From: an uncultured Bacteroidales bacterium
GTDB taxonomy: Bacteria; Bacteroidota; Bacteroidia; Bacteroidales; Salinivirgaceae
Assembly (NCBI GenBank): GCA_937981765.1
Contig: CALJOM010000013.1
Location: 1-64,000 of the forward strand
DNA: 64,000 nt
Direction: 5' to 3'
The translations under genes were made by a program, and so were the position numbers. Of the stretch, positions 37,615 to 47,627 are shown in pieces; positions within the stretch are counted from its first letter, which is position 1, and each line of letters begins with the position of its first letter. The notes beneath the pieces are model-generated. The model was not told the origin of the DNA. It did not search any database and saw nothing but the letters and a program-made list of their open reading frames with translations.

Positions 37615-38919
37615 CTAAGTCTTGAGCCTTTTCTTTTTGGCTGCCGGGAATAGAATATTGTTTAGGATTAATCTATATCCCGGGGAGTTTGGATGAAGTT
37701 CCAGCCTTGTTGGAGGATCACCAACATAGTGACGATAATCTTCGGGATCGTGCCCACCGTAAAAAGTCCAAAATCCCTCGCCATAGGTACTATGAATATA
37801 TCTGGCTTCACCCAAAGCCTTATTTTCACCCATAATAATCACTTCCGGTTTAATCAATTCTCTGTTAAATGCGGTTGCTTGCCCCATAAAACCACGAATA
37901 ACCGTTTCGTGATTCTGAGTAAGCATCGTTGGAATCGGATCCCATTTAGCCGAAAACTCAAAAAGTGTAAAATAGTCTTCGTTTTCCTGCACTCTTCTTG
38001 AGTTGGTTACATCAATATTGGAATGTTCATATTCTAATGGATTGAGCGATAGGGTGAAATTGGTAAATGCCAGACACTTGGAGTAGTCAAGTTTTTTATT
38101 CATATCCAGATCGTAAGGATCTCCGTCAAAAACTTCGTGACAAATGTCTATACCTTCGGCTGCCAGAGCAATATCAAATGTATCTGTAGCACTACACATG
38201 GCAAATAAAAATCCTCCCTGACGAATATATTCCTTAATAGTTTTTGCAACAGACAATTTGAGTTCTGAAACCTTTTGAAATCCAAGCTTCTTGGCGTCTT
38301 CCTCTGAATTTTTTACTTGATTCCGATACCATGCTGTATGGCCGTAAGCTCCATAGAATTTGCCATATTGGCCTGTAAAGTCCTCATGATGTAAATGAAG
38401 CCAATCGTAATCTTTGAGACGTCCCTGAATGATTTCAGTATCATAAATCACGTCGTATGGAACTTGAGCATAGGTAAGAACCAACGTTACGGCATCATCC
38501 CACGGAAGAGCATCCTTAGGGCTATAAACCGCAATTCGGGGAGCCTTTTCGAGCCGAATGGCATCCTGGTTTACATCGTTAGCCGAGATGGATGCAAGTA
38601 AGGATTGCTGCTGAGCATCGGATATTTTCTGATAACGAACGTTTCTGATCAAACACTCATTCTCTATAAACTCTGCATATGGTAGCAGAAAACTTCCTCC
38701 CCGATAATTTAACAACCACCAACCCGACACATCGTTCTGCAACGCCCAATATACCAATCCATAGGCCTTTAGATGGTCTGTTTGGGTATTATCCATAGGA
38801 ATCAACAAATGGGCTCCAAAACTACGAAATGAAAGCACAAAAACAGCAAAGACAATAATTGCAGTTTTTAGCTGAATTTTGCGCCCTATGGATGTTATTT
38901 TTCTTGCCTGAATAAACAT
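37615..38919 (-). CDS. conserved Bacteroidetes exported protein (often mislabelled asparagine synthetase B)
   Basis: The 434-residue protein begins with a signal-anchor or signal peptide (about 12-30, 'LKTAIIVFAVFVLSFRSFGA'). The body has a glutamine-amidotransferase-like or ThuA-like alpha/beta look: 'RIAVYSPKDALPWDDAVTLVLTYA', 'YDWLHLHHEDFTGQYG', 'YIRQGGFLFAMCSATDTFD'. Neither an N-terminal Cys nor an SGGxDS ATP-pyrophosphatase motif of true AsnB is present, so that name should be avoided. The ATG at 38919 is used; the frame stays open into dnaB, which I regard as chance. Function unknown, probably periplasmic. Confidence 0.7.
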   Translation of the reverse strand: MFIQARKITSIGRKIQLKTAIIVFAVFVLSFRSFGAHLLIPMDNTQTDHLKAYGLVYWALQNDVSGWWLLNYRGGSFLLPYAEFIENECLIRNVRYQKISDAQQQSLLASISANDVNQDAIRLEKAPRIAVYSPKDALPWDDAVTLVLTYAQVPYDVIYDTEIIQGRLKDYDWLHLHHEDFTGQYGKFYGAYGHTAWYRNQVKNSEEDAKKLGFQKVSELKLSVAKTIKEYIRQGGFLFAMCSATDTFDIALAAEGIDICHEVFDGDPYDLDMNKKLDYSKCLAFTNFTLSLNPLEYEHSNIDVTNSRRVQENEDYFTLFEFSAKWDPIPTMLTQNHETVIRGFMGQATAFNRELIKPEVIIMGENKALGEARYIHSTYGEGFWTFYGGHDPEDYRHYVGDPPTRLELHPNSPGYRLILNNILFPAAKKKRLKT

Positions 38920-38998
38920 ATCTGCCACTTTTTTGTAACCTACCTTTAGGTAACGTTCGAAAATTATTTTTGTTTCACATCGTTTCTCTTGAAGGCTT

Positions 38999-40531
38999 TT
39001 AGTAAGGAAAATCGTCGGTATCGTCAGGTAACATGTGAGAATCATTGATTTTGCCAGAGAGGTCCTCAAGATTAATAGATTCGATATCATCATTCATTCT
39101 GGAAGGTATTACCATGGCTTCACGTATCATATTGGTATGGGGTGCGGGAAGACCGTTAGTAGCCGGATTACTGAATCGGGCAAACGATGCTTCAAAATCG
39201 AGAACTACGTCGCCAATAGAACCATTTCGGTGTTTTGCAACAATAATTTCGGCTTTTCCTTCGGCGGGTGTGTCGCCATCGGATAATGTGTCAAGCTTAT
39301 AGTAACTGGGTCGGTGGATGAATATAACAATGTCGGCATCTTGTTCTATAGAGCCCGATTCCCTCAGGTCTGACAGCTGAGGGCGCTTGCTCCCCGAACG
39401 GCTTTCTACAGAACGGTTTAATTGCGACAAGGCTATAATTGGAATATTGAGCTCCTTGGCCAAAGCTTTCAAGGAGCGTGAAATGGAAGCAACTTCCTGT
39501 TCCCGACTTGCTGCGGCGGGCCCACTCATTAACTGAAGATAGTCAATAATTACTAACTCAACCTTTTGCTCGGCTACTAAACGGCGACATTTGGCACGCA
39601 ATTCGGTAACTGGAATCCCGGCGGTGTCGTCGATAAAAAGTTTTATTTTGGTCAATCTGGGTAGAGTTTGTTCCAATCGTTGCCATTCCCAGCCCTCCAG
39701 CTTTCCTGAACGGAGCTTTTCGGCACTTATTTCACACTCCATGGCTATTAAGCGATTAGCCAACTGACCCGACGACATTTCCAACGAAAAGAAAGCCACC
39801 GCTCGTTGATGATCTACCACTGCATTACGGGCCATGCTAAGCACAAAGGCGGTTTTCCCCATCGATGGTCGTGCAGCGATAATTATCAAATCGGATGGTT
39901 GCCATCCGTTGGTCATCCGATCCAGGGCATTGAACCCTGATGGAACGCCAGTAAGCCCATCCGGACGTTTTGCATTTTCTTCAATTTGTTTGAGCGTTTC
40001 AGAAATTACCTGTCCCAAGGGCACTACGTTCTTTTTTATATTCCCTTCGGTTACCTTAAAGATTTCATTCTCACTGAAATCTATCAAATCAACAACGTCG
40101 ATGGTTTCGTCGAAGGCTTGCCTTTGTATTTCTCCTGCAACTTTTATCAATTCACGCTTAATAAATTTCTGGGCAACAATCTTTGCATTGTACTCCAAAA
40201 AAGCAGCACTTCCAACCTTGGCTGTTAACTGTGCCACATAATGCCTTCCTCCCACTTCATCGAGAGTTCCCAACTTCTGGAGCTTATCGGATACCGAAAT
40301 AATGTTAATAGGAGCTCCTTCGTTAAACAGATCAACAATAGCACTAAAGATTTTAGAACACTCCGGTGTGTAGAAACTTTCGGTACGTAAAATTTCTATT
40401 ACATCGGTTACGCCATCCTGCCCTAACATGAGGGCACCAATTACCGCCTCTTCCAGTTCACGATCGTGTGGAAGCACTCTTCCCACCTCCAAAATATCCA
40501 TTGGAGCGGGCTTCGATGTCCTCTTAGCCAT
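38999..40531 (-). CDS. dnaB: replicative DNA helicase DnaB
   Basis: The 510-residue protein has the N-terminal helical domain ('DRELEEAVIGALML', 'SFYTPECSKIFSAI') and the RecA-type ATPase core with Walker A 'IIAARPSMGKTAF', 'FFSLEMSSGQLANRLIA', Walker B 'LVIIDYLQLMSG' and the C-terminal 'ESGSIEQDADIVIFIHRP' motif. It unwinds DNA ahead of the replisome. No intein is present. The promoter upstream is one of the best matches in the window. Confidence 0.96.
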   Translation of the reverse strand: MAKRTSKPAPMDILEVGRVLPHDRELEEAVIGALMLGQDGVTDVIEILRTESFYTPECSKIFSAIVDLFNEGAPINIISVSDKLQKLGTLDEVGGRHYVAQLTAKVGSAAFLEYNAKIVAQKFIKRELIKVAGEIQRQAFDETIDVVDLIDFSENEIFKVTEGNIKKNVVPLGQVISETLKQIEENAKRPDGLTGVPSGFNALDRMTNGWQPSDLIIIAARPSMGKTAFVLSMARNAVVDHQRAVAFFSLEMSSGQLANRLIAMECEISAEKLRSGKLEGWEWQRLEQTLPRLTKIKLFIDDTAGIPVTELRAKCRRLVAEQKVELVIIDYLQLMSGPAAASREQEVASISRSLKALAKELNIPIIALSQLNRSVESRSGSKRPQLSDLRESGSIEQDADIVIFIHRPSYYKLDTLSDGDTPAEGKAEIIVAKHRNGSIGDVVLDFEASFARFSNPATNGLPAPHTNMIREAMVIPSRMNDDIESINLEDLSGKINDSHMLPDDTDDFPY

Positions 40532-40567
40532 AATTATGTGTGATTTACAACGTTGCTTGCTAATTTA

Positions 40568-40598
40568 CAAATATATATTTTTAGCCCCCAAGGTGCAA
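40568..40598 (-). promoter_or_regulatory. promoter of dnaB
   Basis: On the minus strand TTG (40598-40596), a 20-base spacer and TATATTTG (40575-40568) match the two-part Bacteroidetes promoter. The dnaB ATG at 40531 is 36 bases downstream. Confidence 0.65.
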
Positions 40599-40635
40599 CT
40601 AAACAATAGGCAAGTTATTAACAAAAACTCAAGTG

Positions 40636-40672
40636 CTATAAACCCGACAATGGATTTTTGCCGGGTTTATAG
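40636..40672 (-). terminator. hairpin terminator after pnp
   Basis: CTATAAACCCG (40636-40646) pairs with CGGGTTTATAG (40662-40672) over 11 bp around a 15-base loop. The minus-strand tail has a T5 run only after several bases, so termination may be partial. Confidence 0.6.
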
Positions 40673-40694
40673 GTTATCATTTATCGGGCAATTT

Positions 40695-42803
40695 CTATTT
40701 TGCCTCGGGTTTGGGTAGTAAAACTTTCCGTGATAGTTTTAGTTTGCCGTTCTCATCAATATCGAGGAGTTTAACCTCAATGGTGTCTCCAACCTTCAAC
40801 ACCTCTTCTACTTTATTTAACCGCCTCCACTCTATTTCAGAAATGTGAAGCAATCCGTCGCGGTTTGGCATAATTTCTACAAAGGCTCCATAGGACTGGA
40901 TTGACTTAACCTTTCCTTTATAGACCTTGCCTATTTCGGGTATTCCGGCCACTTCCTTAATCCGAACAACAGCTGCCTCTAAATCGCTTCCATTAAAGGC
41001 CGCAATCTCAACCACGCCGGTATTGTCAATTTCTTCAATAGTAATAATGGTATTGGTAGAACTTTGGATCTCCTGAATTACTTTGCCTCCGGTGCCAATA
41101 ATAGCTCCAATGGAGTCTTTCGGAACCATCATTTGCACAATTCGTGGCGCATGCGGTTTAAAGTCTGGACGTGGTTCAGGAATCACTTCGAGCATTTTAT
41201 TAAGAATGTGCATTCTGCCTCGTTTTGCCTGAGCCAATGCTTGCTCTAGAATTTCGTAGCGTAACCCGTCTATTTTTATGTCCATTTGGGTTGCTGTTAC
41301 TCCATTAATTGTTCCTGCAACTTTAAAGTCCATATCTCCCAGATGGTCTTCATCCCCTAAAATATCGCTCAGTACGGCATATTTTTCACCATCGGTGATT
41401 AATCCCATGGCTATACCGCTTACGGGTTTTGTAATTTTTACACCGGCATCCATAAGCGCTAATGTTCCGGCACATACTGTGGCCATTGAACTGGATCCAT
41501 TCGATTCGAGGATGTCGGAAACTATTCGAAGGGTGTATGGGAAGTCACCATTTGGAATTACTGGTTTCAAGGCTCTGTAGGCCAAATTTCCGTGGCCAAT
41601 TTCGCGACGGCTCACGCCGCGTGATGGTTTAGCCTCGCCGGTGGAATATGGCGGAAAATTGTAGTGTAGCAAAAATTTGTCAAATCCTTTGCGAGTAACC
41701 TCATCAACAAGTTTGTTGTCGAGCTTAGTTCCGAGTGTAACCGTAGTAAGCGACTGAGTTTCACCGCGGGTGAAAATAGCTGAGCCATGTGCTGAAGGCA
41801 GATAGTCAACTTCTCCCCATATCGGGCGTATTTCGTCGAGTTTTCGGCCGTCAAGACGCGTGCGTTCATTTAAAATGCAGTCGCGAACGGCTTTTTTAAG
41901 AACGTCATGAAAATATCGATTTACCAACGTTTCGTTAATTTCTGCGTCTTCCGGGAATTGAGCCAAAAATTCTTGTTTAATGGCTTCAAAAGATTCGTTT
42001 CGCTCTTTTTTAACTGGATTTCCTTTCTTAGCTATATCGTAAGCCTTTTGATAGCATTCGTCAAAGATTTTTTTGCGCAGTTCCTCGTCGTTCTGTTCAT
42101 GGCAATATTGGCGTTTTACTATGCCGAGTTCTTTTGCCATTTCCATCTGCACGAGACAATGTTTTTTTATCTCCTCATGGGCAATTTTCAGAGCGGTAAG
42201 CATATCGGCCTCATCAACCTCTTTCATCTCTCCTTCCACCATAAGAATATTGTCGTACGTGGCACCAACCATAAGGTCGATATCAGCATTTTCGAGCTCC
42301 GGCATATTGGGGTTAATCATATAGTTGCCGTTAATTCTGGCCACCCGGCATTCGGAAATTGGACCATGGAATGGGATATCGCTAACCGAAATGGCAGCCG
42401 AGGCTGCTAATCCAGCAAAAGCATCGGGAAGCACATCTTTTTCGGCGCTGATAAGTTCTACAGTAACAAATGTTTCAGCATGGTAATCGTCGGGGAAGAG
42501 TGGTCTTAAGGCACGGTCAACCAATCGGGCTATTAGAATTTCGTTATCGCCGGGCTTGCCTTCTCTGCGGAGAAATCCGCCGGGGAACTTGCCTGCTGCT
42601 GAGAATTTTTCTCGATATTCTACCGACAAAGGCATAAAGTCAACATCTTCCTTGGCTTCTTGAGCGGAAACCACAGTTGCCAGAAGCATTGTTTTTCCAA
42701 CTTTTAACACTACTGAACCATCGGCTTGTTTTGCCAATTTGCCGGTTTCAAGAATTATTTCGCGTCCATCGGGGAGGACTATAGTTTTTTGAAGAATTTT
42801 CAT
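40695..42803 (-). CDS. pnp: polyribonucleotide nucleotidyltransferase (PNPase)
   Basis: The 702-residue protein is a full-length PNPase, a phosphate-dependent 3'-5' exoribonuclease. It has two RNase PH cores ('[20 protein letters not shown]', '[10 protein letters not shown]', '[11 protein letters not shown]', '[10 protein letters not shown]'), a KH domain ('[20 protein letters not shown]') and an S1 domain ('[20 protein letters not shown]'). As is usual it follows rpsO, but a terminator and a structured 216-base gap lie between them. Confidence 0.97.
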   Translation of the reverse strand: MKILQKTIVLPDGREIILETGKLAKQADGSVVLKVGKTMLLATVVSAQEAKEDVDFMPLSVEYREKFSAAGKFPGGFLRREGKPGDNEILIARLVDRALRPLFPDDYHAETFVTVELISAEKDVLPDAFAGLAASAAISVSDIPFHGPISECRVARINGNYMINPNMPELENADIDLMVGATYDNILMVEGEMKEVDEADMLTALKIAHEEIKKHCLVQMEMAKELGIVKRQYCHEQNDEELRKKIFDECYQKAYDIAKKGNPVKKERNESFEAIKQEFLAQFPEDAEINETLVNRYFHDVLKKAVRDCILNERTRLDGRKLDEIRPIWGEVDYLPSAHGSAIFTRGETQSLTTVTLGTKLDNKLVDEVTRKGFDKFLLHYNFPPYSTGEAKPSRGVSRREIGHGNLAYRALKPVIPNGDFPYTLRIVSDILESNGSSSMATVCAGTLALMDAGVKITKPVSGIAMGLITDGEKYAVLSDILGDEDHLGDMDFKVAGTINGVTATQMDIKIDGLRYEILEQALAQAKRGRMHILNKMLEVIPEPRPDFKPHAPRIVQMMVPKDSIGAIIGTGGKVIQEIQSSTNTIITIEEIDNTGVVEIAAFNGSDLEAAVVRIKEVAGIPEIGKVYKGKVKSIQSYGAFVEIMPNRDGLLHISEIEWRRLNKVEEVLKVGDTIEVKLLDIDENGKLKLSRKVLLPKPEAK

Positions 42804-42911
42804 GGGTAAAAATTTAGTGGTTTTTTATTTATTGCCTCGATGAGTGAATTTCCAAGGCTTGCCATCAAGGTCGATTGTTTATTCTGACGATATTTTTACA
42901 ATCTCGATATA

Positions 42912-42988
42912 ACTTTCCGTAGGTAAGCTGCCGATTCTCAATCCTTTACAGGTTGTTCCGGGATGTAACCTGCCGTATTCCGGAAAGT
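42912..42988 (-). ncRNA. structured leader element upstream of pnp
   Basis: In the rpsO-pnp gap an 8-bp stem (42912-42919 with 42981-42988) encloses a second 6-bp hairpin (CAGGTT 42949-42954 with AACCTG 42967-42972). Read on the minus strand, two 12-base near-repeats CGGCAGGTTACA (42975-42964) and CGGCAGCTTACC (42933-42922) differ at two positions. In E. coli the pnp leader folds and mediates autocontrol; this element may do the same. I recognise no known riboswitch in it. Confidence 0.45.
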
Positions 42989-42990
42989 AT

Positions 42991-43018
42991 AAAAAAAGGC
43001 AATTTGCATTGCCTTTTT
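42991..43018. terminator. terminator after rpsO
   Basis: GGCAAT (42998-43003) pairs with ATTGCC (43008-43013) around a TTGC loop, flanked by runs of A and T. It lies 1 base past the rpsO stop and gives a U7 tail on the minus strand. Confidence 0.85.
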
Positions 43019-43019
43019 C

Positions 43020-43289
43020 TTACTTACGCAGATTCAGCTCTTTAATTAACTGACGATATTTTTCAATATCTTTTCTCTTTAGATAGTCAAGCAACCTACG
43101 TCTTTTACCTACAAGGATTAAAAGAGCTCGCTGCGTATTAAAATCTTTTTTATGCACTTTTAGGTGCTCGGTCAGGTGCGAAATGCGATGGGTAAACAAT
43201 GCAATCTGTGCTTCTGTTGAGCCAGTGTCGTTCGCATTTTTGCCATGTTTTGAAAAAATCTCGGTTTTCACCTCTTTTGTTAGATACAT
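43020..43289 (-). CDS. rpsO: 30S ribosomal protein S15
   Basis: The 89-residue protein is S15, which binds the central domain of 16S rRNA early in 30S assembly. 'DTGSTEAQIALFTHRISHLTEHLKVHKKD' (in part), 'RALLILVGKRRRLLDYLKR' and 'YRQLIKELNLRK' are the standard blocks. A promoter box lies 42 bases upstream. Confidence 0.98.
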   Translation of the reverse strand: MYLTKEVKTEIFSKHGKNANDTGSTEAQIALFTHRISHLTEHLKVHKKDFNTQRALLILVGKRRRLLDYLKRKDIEKYRQLIKELNLRK

Positions 43290-43330
43290 ACTATACCCGG
43301 TTTAAAAATTTTTCTATCTATTTTGAGCTG

Positions 43331-43338
43331 CAAAGATA
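43331..43338 (-). promoter_or_regulatory. promoter -7 box of rpsO
   Basis: TATCTTTG on the minus strand fits TAnnTTTG and lies 41 bases before the rpsO ATG at 43289. Confidence 0.5.
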
Positions 43339-43444
43339 GCTAAAAAATATTGAACACATTTCAATTTTGAAAAAAAATATTGCCGGCCAACTCATTTTTT
43401 TGTTCACTTAGCCAAATCCCTTGAATAGACAATGTATTTGGAAG

Positions 43445-44005
43445 CTATTTTAATTTGTCGGGATTATTTTTAATGTAATCCGCCCAACTATTGTTTTTTG
43501 GTTTTTGAAATGGTAAAGATGACTGATAAAAGTGACAAACAGCAACGGCTAATCCATCGGTAGCGTCAAAAAACGTGGGTTCATTTTCCAGATTAAACAT
43601 TCTCGACAGCATTGCAGCAACCTGTTCTTTGGATGCGTTTCCGTTTCCGGTTATTGATTGTTTAACTTTCAACGGCGCATATTCAAAAATTGGAATTTTA
43701 TAGCCTAGGGCTGCGGCCATTGTAACCCCTTGAGCGCGCCCCAATTTTAGCATCGACTGAACATTTTTACCATAAAAGGGAGCTTCAATTGCCATTTCAT
43801 CCGGAGTGTATTGCTCCACCAACATTTTGGTTCGATCGTAAATGTAGGAAAGTTTAAGGTAATGATTATCGAATTTCCGAAGGTCAACCACGCCGATACT
43901 GAGGAGCTTTAGGTTAACCGTTGTGGCGTCGATTAGTCCGTAGCCCATGATGTTTGTTCCGGGATCAACGCCCAGGATTATTCGTGTCGGCGTGGGTTGA
44001 ACCAT
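43445..44005 (-). CDS. ruvC: crossover junction endodeoxyribonuclease RuvC
   Basis: The 186-residue protein resolves Holliday junctions. The acidic active site is intact: Asp in 'ILGVDPGTN', Glu in 'EMAIEAPFYGKN' and the Asp/His pair in 'DATDGLAVAVCHF'. I start at ATG 44005 (MVQPTPTRI), which lies 1 base after the serS stop; a longer frame reaches into serS. It is the last gene of the six-gene operon that starts at 48802. Confidence 0.95.
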   Translation of the reverse strand: MVQPTPTRIILGVDPGTNIMGYGLIDATTVNLKLLSIGVVDLRKFDNHYLKLSYIYDRTKMLVEQYTPDEMAIEAPFYGKNVQSMLKLGRAQGVTMAAALGYKIPIFEYAPLKVKQSITGNGNASKEQVAAMLSRMFNLENEPTFFDATDGLAVAVCHFYQSSLPFQKPKNNSWADYIKNNPDKLK

Positions 44006-44006
44006 A

Positions 44007-45281
44007 TTAATCGATAATTTCAAAAGCTGTGTAAGGAACAAGCACCTGAGGTATTTTTATTCCTTTCGGGGTTTGGTTGTTTTCAAGCAATGCGGCTACT
44101 ATTCTTGGCAAGGCAAGGGCACTTCCGTTTAATGTGTGGGCAAGATTTGTTTTTTTGGTTTCGCTATCGCGATAGCGGCATTTCAGCCTGTTAGCCTGAT
44201 AGCTTTCAAAATTCGATACGGAACTAACTTCAAGCCATCGCTGCTGGGCTGCCGACCACACTTCAAAGTCGTAGGTGAGTGCAGAAGTAAAGCTCATATC
44301 GCCACCACATAATTTGATAATGCGGTAGGGTAAATCGAGTTTCACTACTAAACTCTCCACATAGGAAACCATTTCCTCGAGGACCTCATACGATTTTTCA
44401 GGATGAGCAATGCATACAATTTCAACTTTATCGAATTGATGCAAGCGATTTAACCCTCGAACATCCTTTCCGTACGAACCGGCTTCCCGACGGAAACATG
44501 GCGTGTAGGCCGTGTTTTTAATGGGTAGTTCTTTTTCGTCGATAATTACATCGCGGTAAATGTTAGTAACCGGAACTTCGGCTGTTGGCGCAAGATATAA
44601 GTTATCGAGCTGCACATGATACATTTGCCCTTCTTTATCCGGTAACTGGCCAGTTCCAAAACCGCTCTCTTCGTTTACAAGAATCGGTGGTTGCACTTCA
44701 AGAAATCCCTGTTTCGAGGCTTCATCTAGGAAGAAGTTTATCAAAGCGCGCTGTAGTTTTGCGCCTTTACCTTTATAAACCGGAAATCCGGCTCCTGTAA
44801 CTTTTACTCCAAGCTCAAAATCGATAATATCAAACTTTCGTGCCAAATCCCAGTGTGGTAGCGCCTCCGAAGGCAAGGCAACCAAGTCTCCTCCCGTACG
44901 CACTACCTGATTGTCGTCAGCACTTTTGCCCTCGGGGACAGAAATGTGTGGCACATTGGGGACTTGCACTAAAAGTTTCTCAAGAGCCAGTTCAACCTCT
45001 TTTAGTTTCTCGTCTAAGCGTCGGATGTCTTCTTTGAGATCGGCTGTTTTCATTTTTAGCCGATCCACGTCTTCCCTTTTCCCCTCGCGAAACAGGTCTC
45101 CGATTCGTTTAGATATTTGGTTTAACTCGGCTTGTGAATCGTCGAGATTTTTTTGTGTATTCCGACGATAGTTATCTAGCTCAATGATTTCTTTCAGAAT
45201 TGCCGTGTTTTGAAAGTTCTTCTTTTTGAGTCCGGCTTCAACTTGTTCGAAATTATCGCGTATTTGTTTTATAGTAAGCAT
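44007..45281 (-). CDS. serS: seryl-tRNA synthetase
   Basis: The 424-residue class II synthetase has the N-terminal tRNA-binding coiled coil (about 1-105, Lys/Glu/Leu-rich), motif 2 'TPCFRREAGSYGKDVRGLNRLHQFDKVE' (in part) and motif 3 'LNGSALALPRIVAALLENNQ'. It charges tRNA-Ser in the cytoplasm. It is bracketed by an SDR gene 12 bases upstream and ruvC 1 base downstream. Confidence 0.97.
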   Translation of the reverse strand: MLTIKQIRDNFEQVEAGLKKKNFQNTAILKEIIELDNYRRNTQKNLDDSQAELNQISKRIGDLFREGKREDVDRLKMKTADLKEDIRRLDEKLKEVELALEKLLVQVPNVPHISVPEGKSADDNQVVRTGGDLVALPSEALPHWDLARKFDIIDFELGVKVTGAGFPVYKGKGAKLQRALINFFLDEASKQGFLEVQPPILVNEESGFGTGQLPDKEGQMYHVQLDNLYLAPTAEVPVTNIYRDVIIDEKELPIKNTAYTPCFRREAGSYGKDVRGLNRLHQFDKVEIVCIAHPEKSYEVLEEMVSYVESLVVKLDLPYRIIKLCGGDMSFTSALTYDFEVWSAAQQRWLEVSSVSNFESYQANRLKCRYRDSETKKTNLAHTLNGSALALPRIVAALLENNQTPKGIKIPQVLVPYTAFEIID

Positions 45282-45293
45282 AAGGATGAATGT

Positions 45294-46091
45294 TTATGTA
45301 GGATTGATTTTTGTTACAATTTTAAAAAATAAACTGGGGAAAAACCGTTTGATGTGAACCGTAAGCAGTTCTTTTCCACCGATTAAAACTTCGGGTTTGC
45401 GTTTTTTAATGGCCTTGAGATAAATTCTAGCGCACTTTTCGGCCGATATTCCTTCTGCTTGCCCGGGATCGAGTTTTCTATAGGGCTTGCCATCGGAGGT
45501 TAGTGCATGAAACGAAATGTTGGTATTTATTCTTCCGGGGTAAGCAATGGTTACGCTGATGTTATAGGGTAGTGTTTCAATTCGCAAGGTTTCGAAAAAT
45601 CCCTGAATGGCATGCTTTGCAGATGCGTAGGCAGACCGCAGCGGGAATCCGAATTTGCCGGAAATACTGCTGGTGGCCGCAATAAATCCTTCTCCGGCTT
45701 TCAGCATGGAGGGTAAAACTGTTTTGGTAATAATCACATACGAGAAAAAATCGATCTCCATGATTTTTCGGTGCAATTCCACCGATGTCTCAACTATCAG
45801 AGAACGCTGACTAATTCCCCCGTTGTTTATCAACAAATAAGGTGTTCCGAATTTTTCAAGAGCAAAAGAGGCTGATTGCTGAACTTCGTCGGGATTAGCC
45901 AAATCGAAAACAAGAGAATGGCATATGGATGTATTTTGAAGACATTCCTGCCTAACCTTCTCCAGCCCTTCTGCATCGTTGGATGCCAAAACCAGATGTG
46001 CGCCTTCCCTGGATAACTGAAGCGCCAGTTCGCGCCCAATTCCTGATGAGGCTCCTGTAATCCAACACAATTTATCTTTGAACGTTGTCAT
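45294..46091 (-). CDS. short-chain dehydrogenase/reductase
   Basis: The 265-residue protein is a classical SDR: cofactor motif 'WITGASSGIGRELA', 'LINNGGIS', the catalytic Ser in 'AATSSISG' and the 'YASAK' Tyr-Lys pair. The C-terminal part ends with a hydrophobic stretch ('FFPSLFFKIVTKI') that could touch the membrane. Substrate unknown. It lies in the operon 11 bases after abgT. Confidence 0.9.
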   Translation of the reverse strand: MTTFKDKLCWITGASSGIGRELALQLSREGAHLVLASNDAEGLEKVRQECLQNTSICHSLVFDLANPDEVQQSASFALEKFGTPYLLINNGGISQRSLIVETSVELHRKIMEIDFFSYVIITKTVLPSMLKAGEGFIAATSSISGKFGFPLRSAYASAKHAIQGFFETLRIETLPYNISVTIAYPGRINTNISFHALTSDGKPYRKLDPGQAEGISAEKCARIYLKAIKKRKPEVLIGGKELLTVHIKRFFPSLFFKIVTKINPT

Positions 46092-46102
46092 ACTCTAGGT
46101 AA

Positions 46103-47608
46103 TTAATTAGCACGATAATATACTCCTGAACCCGGTCCGAGAGGAATTCCAAGCCATACCCACACAATGAGCAATGCAGTCCAGAGAACGAAAAAGGCAA
46201 TGGTATATGGTAACATGGTTGAAACAAGGGTTCCGATGCCGGCGTTTTTATCGTATTTCTCGAAATAAACAATAATCAAGGCAAAAAAACTCATCATTGG
46301 CGAAATGACATTGGTAACGCTATCACCAATGCGGAATATGGCCTGAGAAAGCTCGGGAGAATACCCCAGCAGCATAAAAACAGGGACAAACACCGGACCC
46401 AGAATAGCCCACTTGGCAGAAGCGCTTCCCATGAAAAGATTTAAAATTGCCGCAAACAAAACAAATAATACTATTAAAGGTATTAGTCCAAGATTGGCTT
46501 GTTGCAAAAGAGCCGATCCTTTAATTGCAATGATTAACCCCAGGTTACTCCATTTAAAAAAGGCAACAAACTGTGCTGCAAAAAACACCAACACCAAAAA
46601 CGATATTAGGGATTTAAAACTGGCATTCATACCGTTCACTACATCGCGATCGGATTTAAACTTACCCACAACTACGCCATAGGTAATTCCAAGGGTTGAT
46701 GCCACTAAAAACAACATTCCAATGAATCCTTTTAGCACCGGTGAATGAAGAATAGAGCCGTTTTGTGCTCTTAGGAAGCCATTTGGGGGATAAAGGCCTG
46801 CAATAAGAATTGCTATCCAGATGGATAAAATACCCAATGTCCACCACAGAGCTTTCTTTTCAGTGGGCGATAACGATTCTATTTTTTCGGGTGGAACATC
46901 GCCGGTGTATTCCCCTAGAAATGGTTCCACAAATCGGTATGTAATCCATGTTGAAACTATGGCTATTAAAAAGGTTGAGGCTGCCATAAAGTAGTAATTC
47001 GCCGTTGGTAGAACGTAATAGTCGGGGTCGAGAATTCGTGCCGATTCGGTACTCAGTCCGGCAAGCAACGGATCTATGGTTCCAATGGCTAAATTGGCAC
47101 TAAAACCTCCGGAAACTCCGGCAAAGGCAGCTGCCAAACCTGCAATGGGGTGTTTTCCCATAGAATGGAAAATTATTCCTCCAATGGGAATTATCAAAAT
47201 ATAACCCAGGTCGGAGGCTATGTTCGATAACACACCAGCCAATACAATTACAAAGGTTATCAATCTATTAGGTGATTTCAAGACCATTAACCGGATTACA
47301 GCACCAATTAGCCCGCTACTTTCAGCAATGCCAATGCCCAATATGGCAACCATAACTATTCCTAATGGTGCAAAACCGGTGTAATTATCAACCATCCCAA
47401 GCAAAATTCGGTGAAATCCCTCCCTGGATAGGAGGTTGATTACTTCTATTGTCTCGTGTGTGGCGGGATGAGTGGCTTGCCAACCAAGGAGGTTGCCCAA
47501 AAAAGAGAATAGTAAGACCAATAATGAAAAAATTAGAAACAACGTTGCCGGATTGGGCAAAAGATTACCCATTCGCTCAATTCCTTTTAAAACGGAGAAC
47601 TTCTTCAT
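46103..47608 (-). CDS. AbgT-family transporter
   Basis: The 501-residue inner-membrane protein has about 11-13 hydrophobic helices and AbgT-family blocks such as 'ASDLGYILIIPIGGIIFHSMGKHPIAGLAAAFAGVSGGFSANL' (in part) and 'NLFMGSASAKWAILGPVFVPVF'. AbgT proteins move p-aminobenzoyl-glutamate or export sulfonamides by cation exchange. The position in an operon with nfo, SDR and serS gives no clear hint about the substrate. Confidence 0.88.
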   Translation of the reverse strand: MKKFSVLKGIERMGNLLPNPATLFLIFSLLVLLFSFLGNLLGWQATHPATHETIEVINLLSREGFHRILLGMVDNYTGFAPLGIVMVAILGIGIAESSGLIGAVIRLMVLKSPNRLITFVIVLAGVLSNIASDLGYILIIPIGGIIFHSMGKHPIAGLAAAFAGVSGGFSANLAIGTIDPLLAGLSTESARILDPDYYVLPTANYYFMAASTFLIAIVSTWITYRFVEPFLGEYTGDVPPEKIESLSPTEKKALWWTLGILSIWIAILIAGLYPPNGFLRAQNGSILHSPVLKGFIGMLFLVASTLGITYGVVVGKFKSDRDVVNGMNASFKSLISFLVLVFFAAQFVAFFKWSNLGLIIAIKGSALLQQANLGLIPLIVLFVLFAAILNLFMGSASAKWAILGPVFVPVFMLLGYSPELSQAIFRIGDSVTNVISPMMSFFALIIVYFEKYDKNAGIGTLVSTMLPYTIAFFVLWTALLIVWVWLGIPLGPGSGVYYRAN

Positions 47609-47627
47609 TTTCAGGGAGTAAGTTTTA

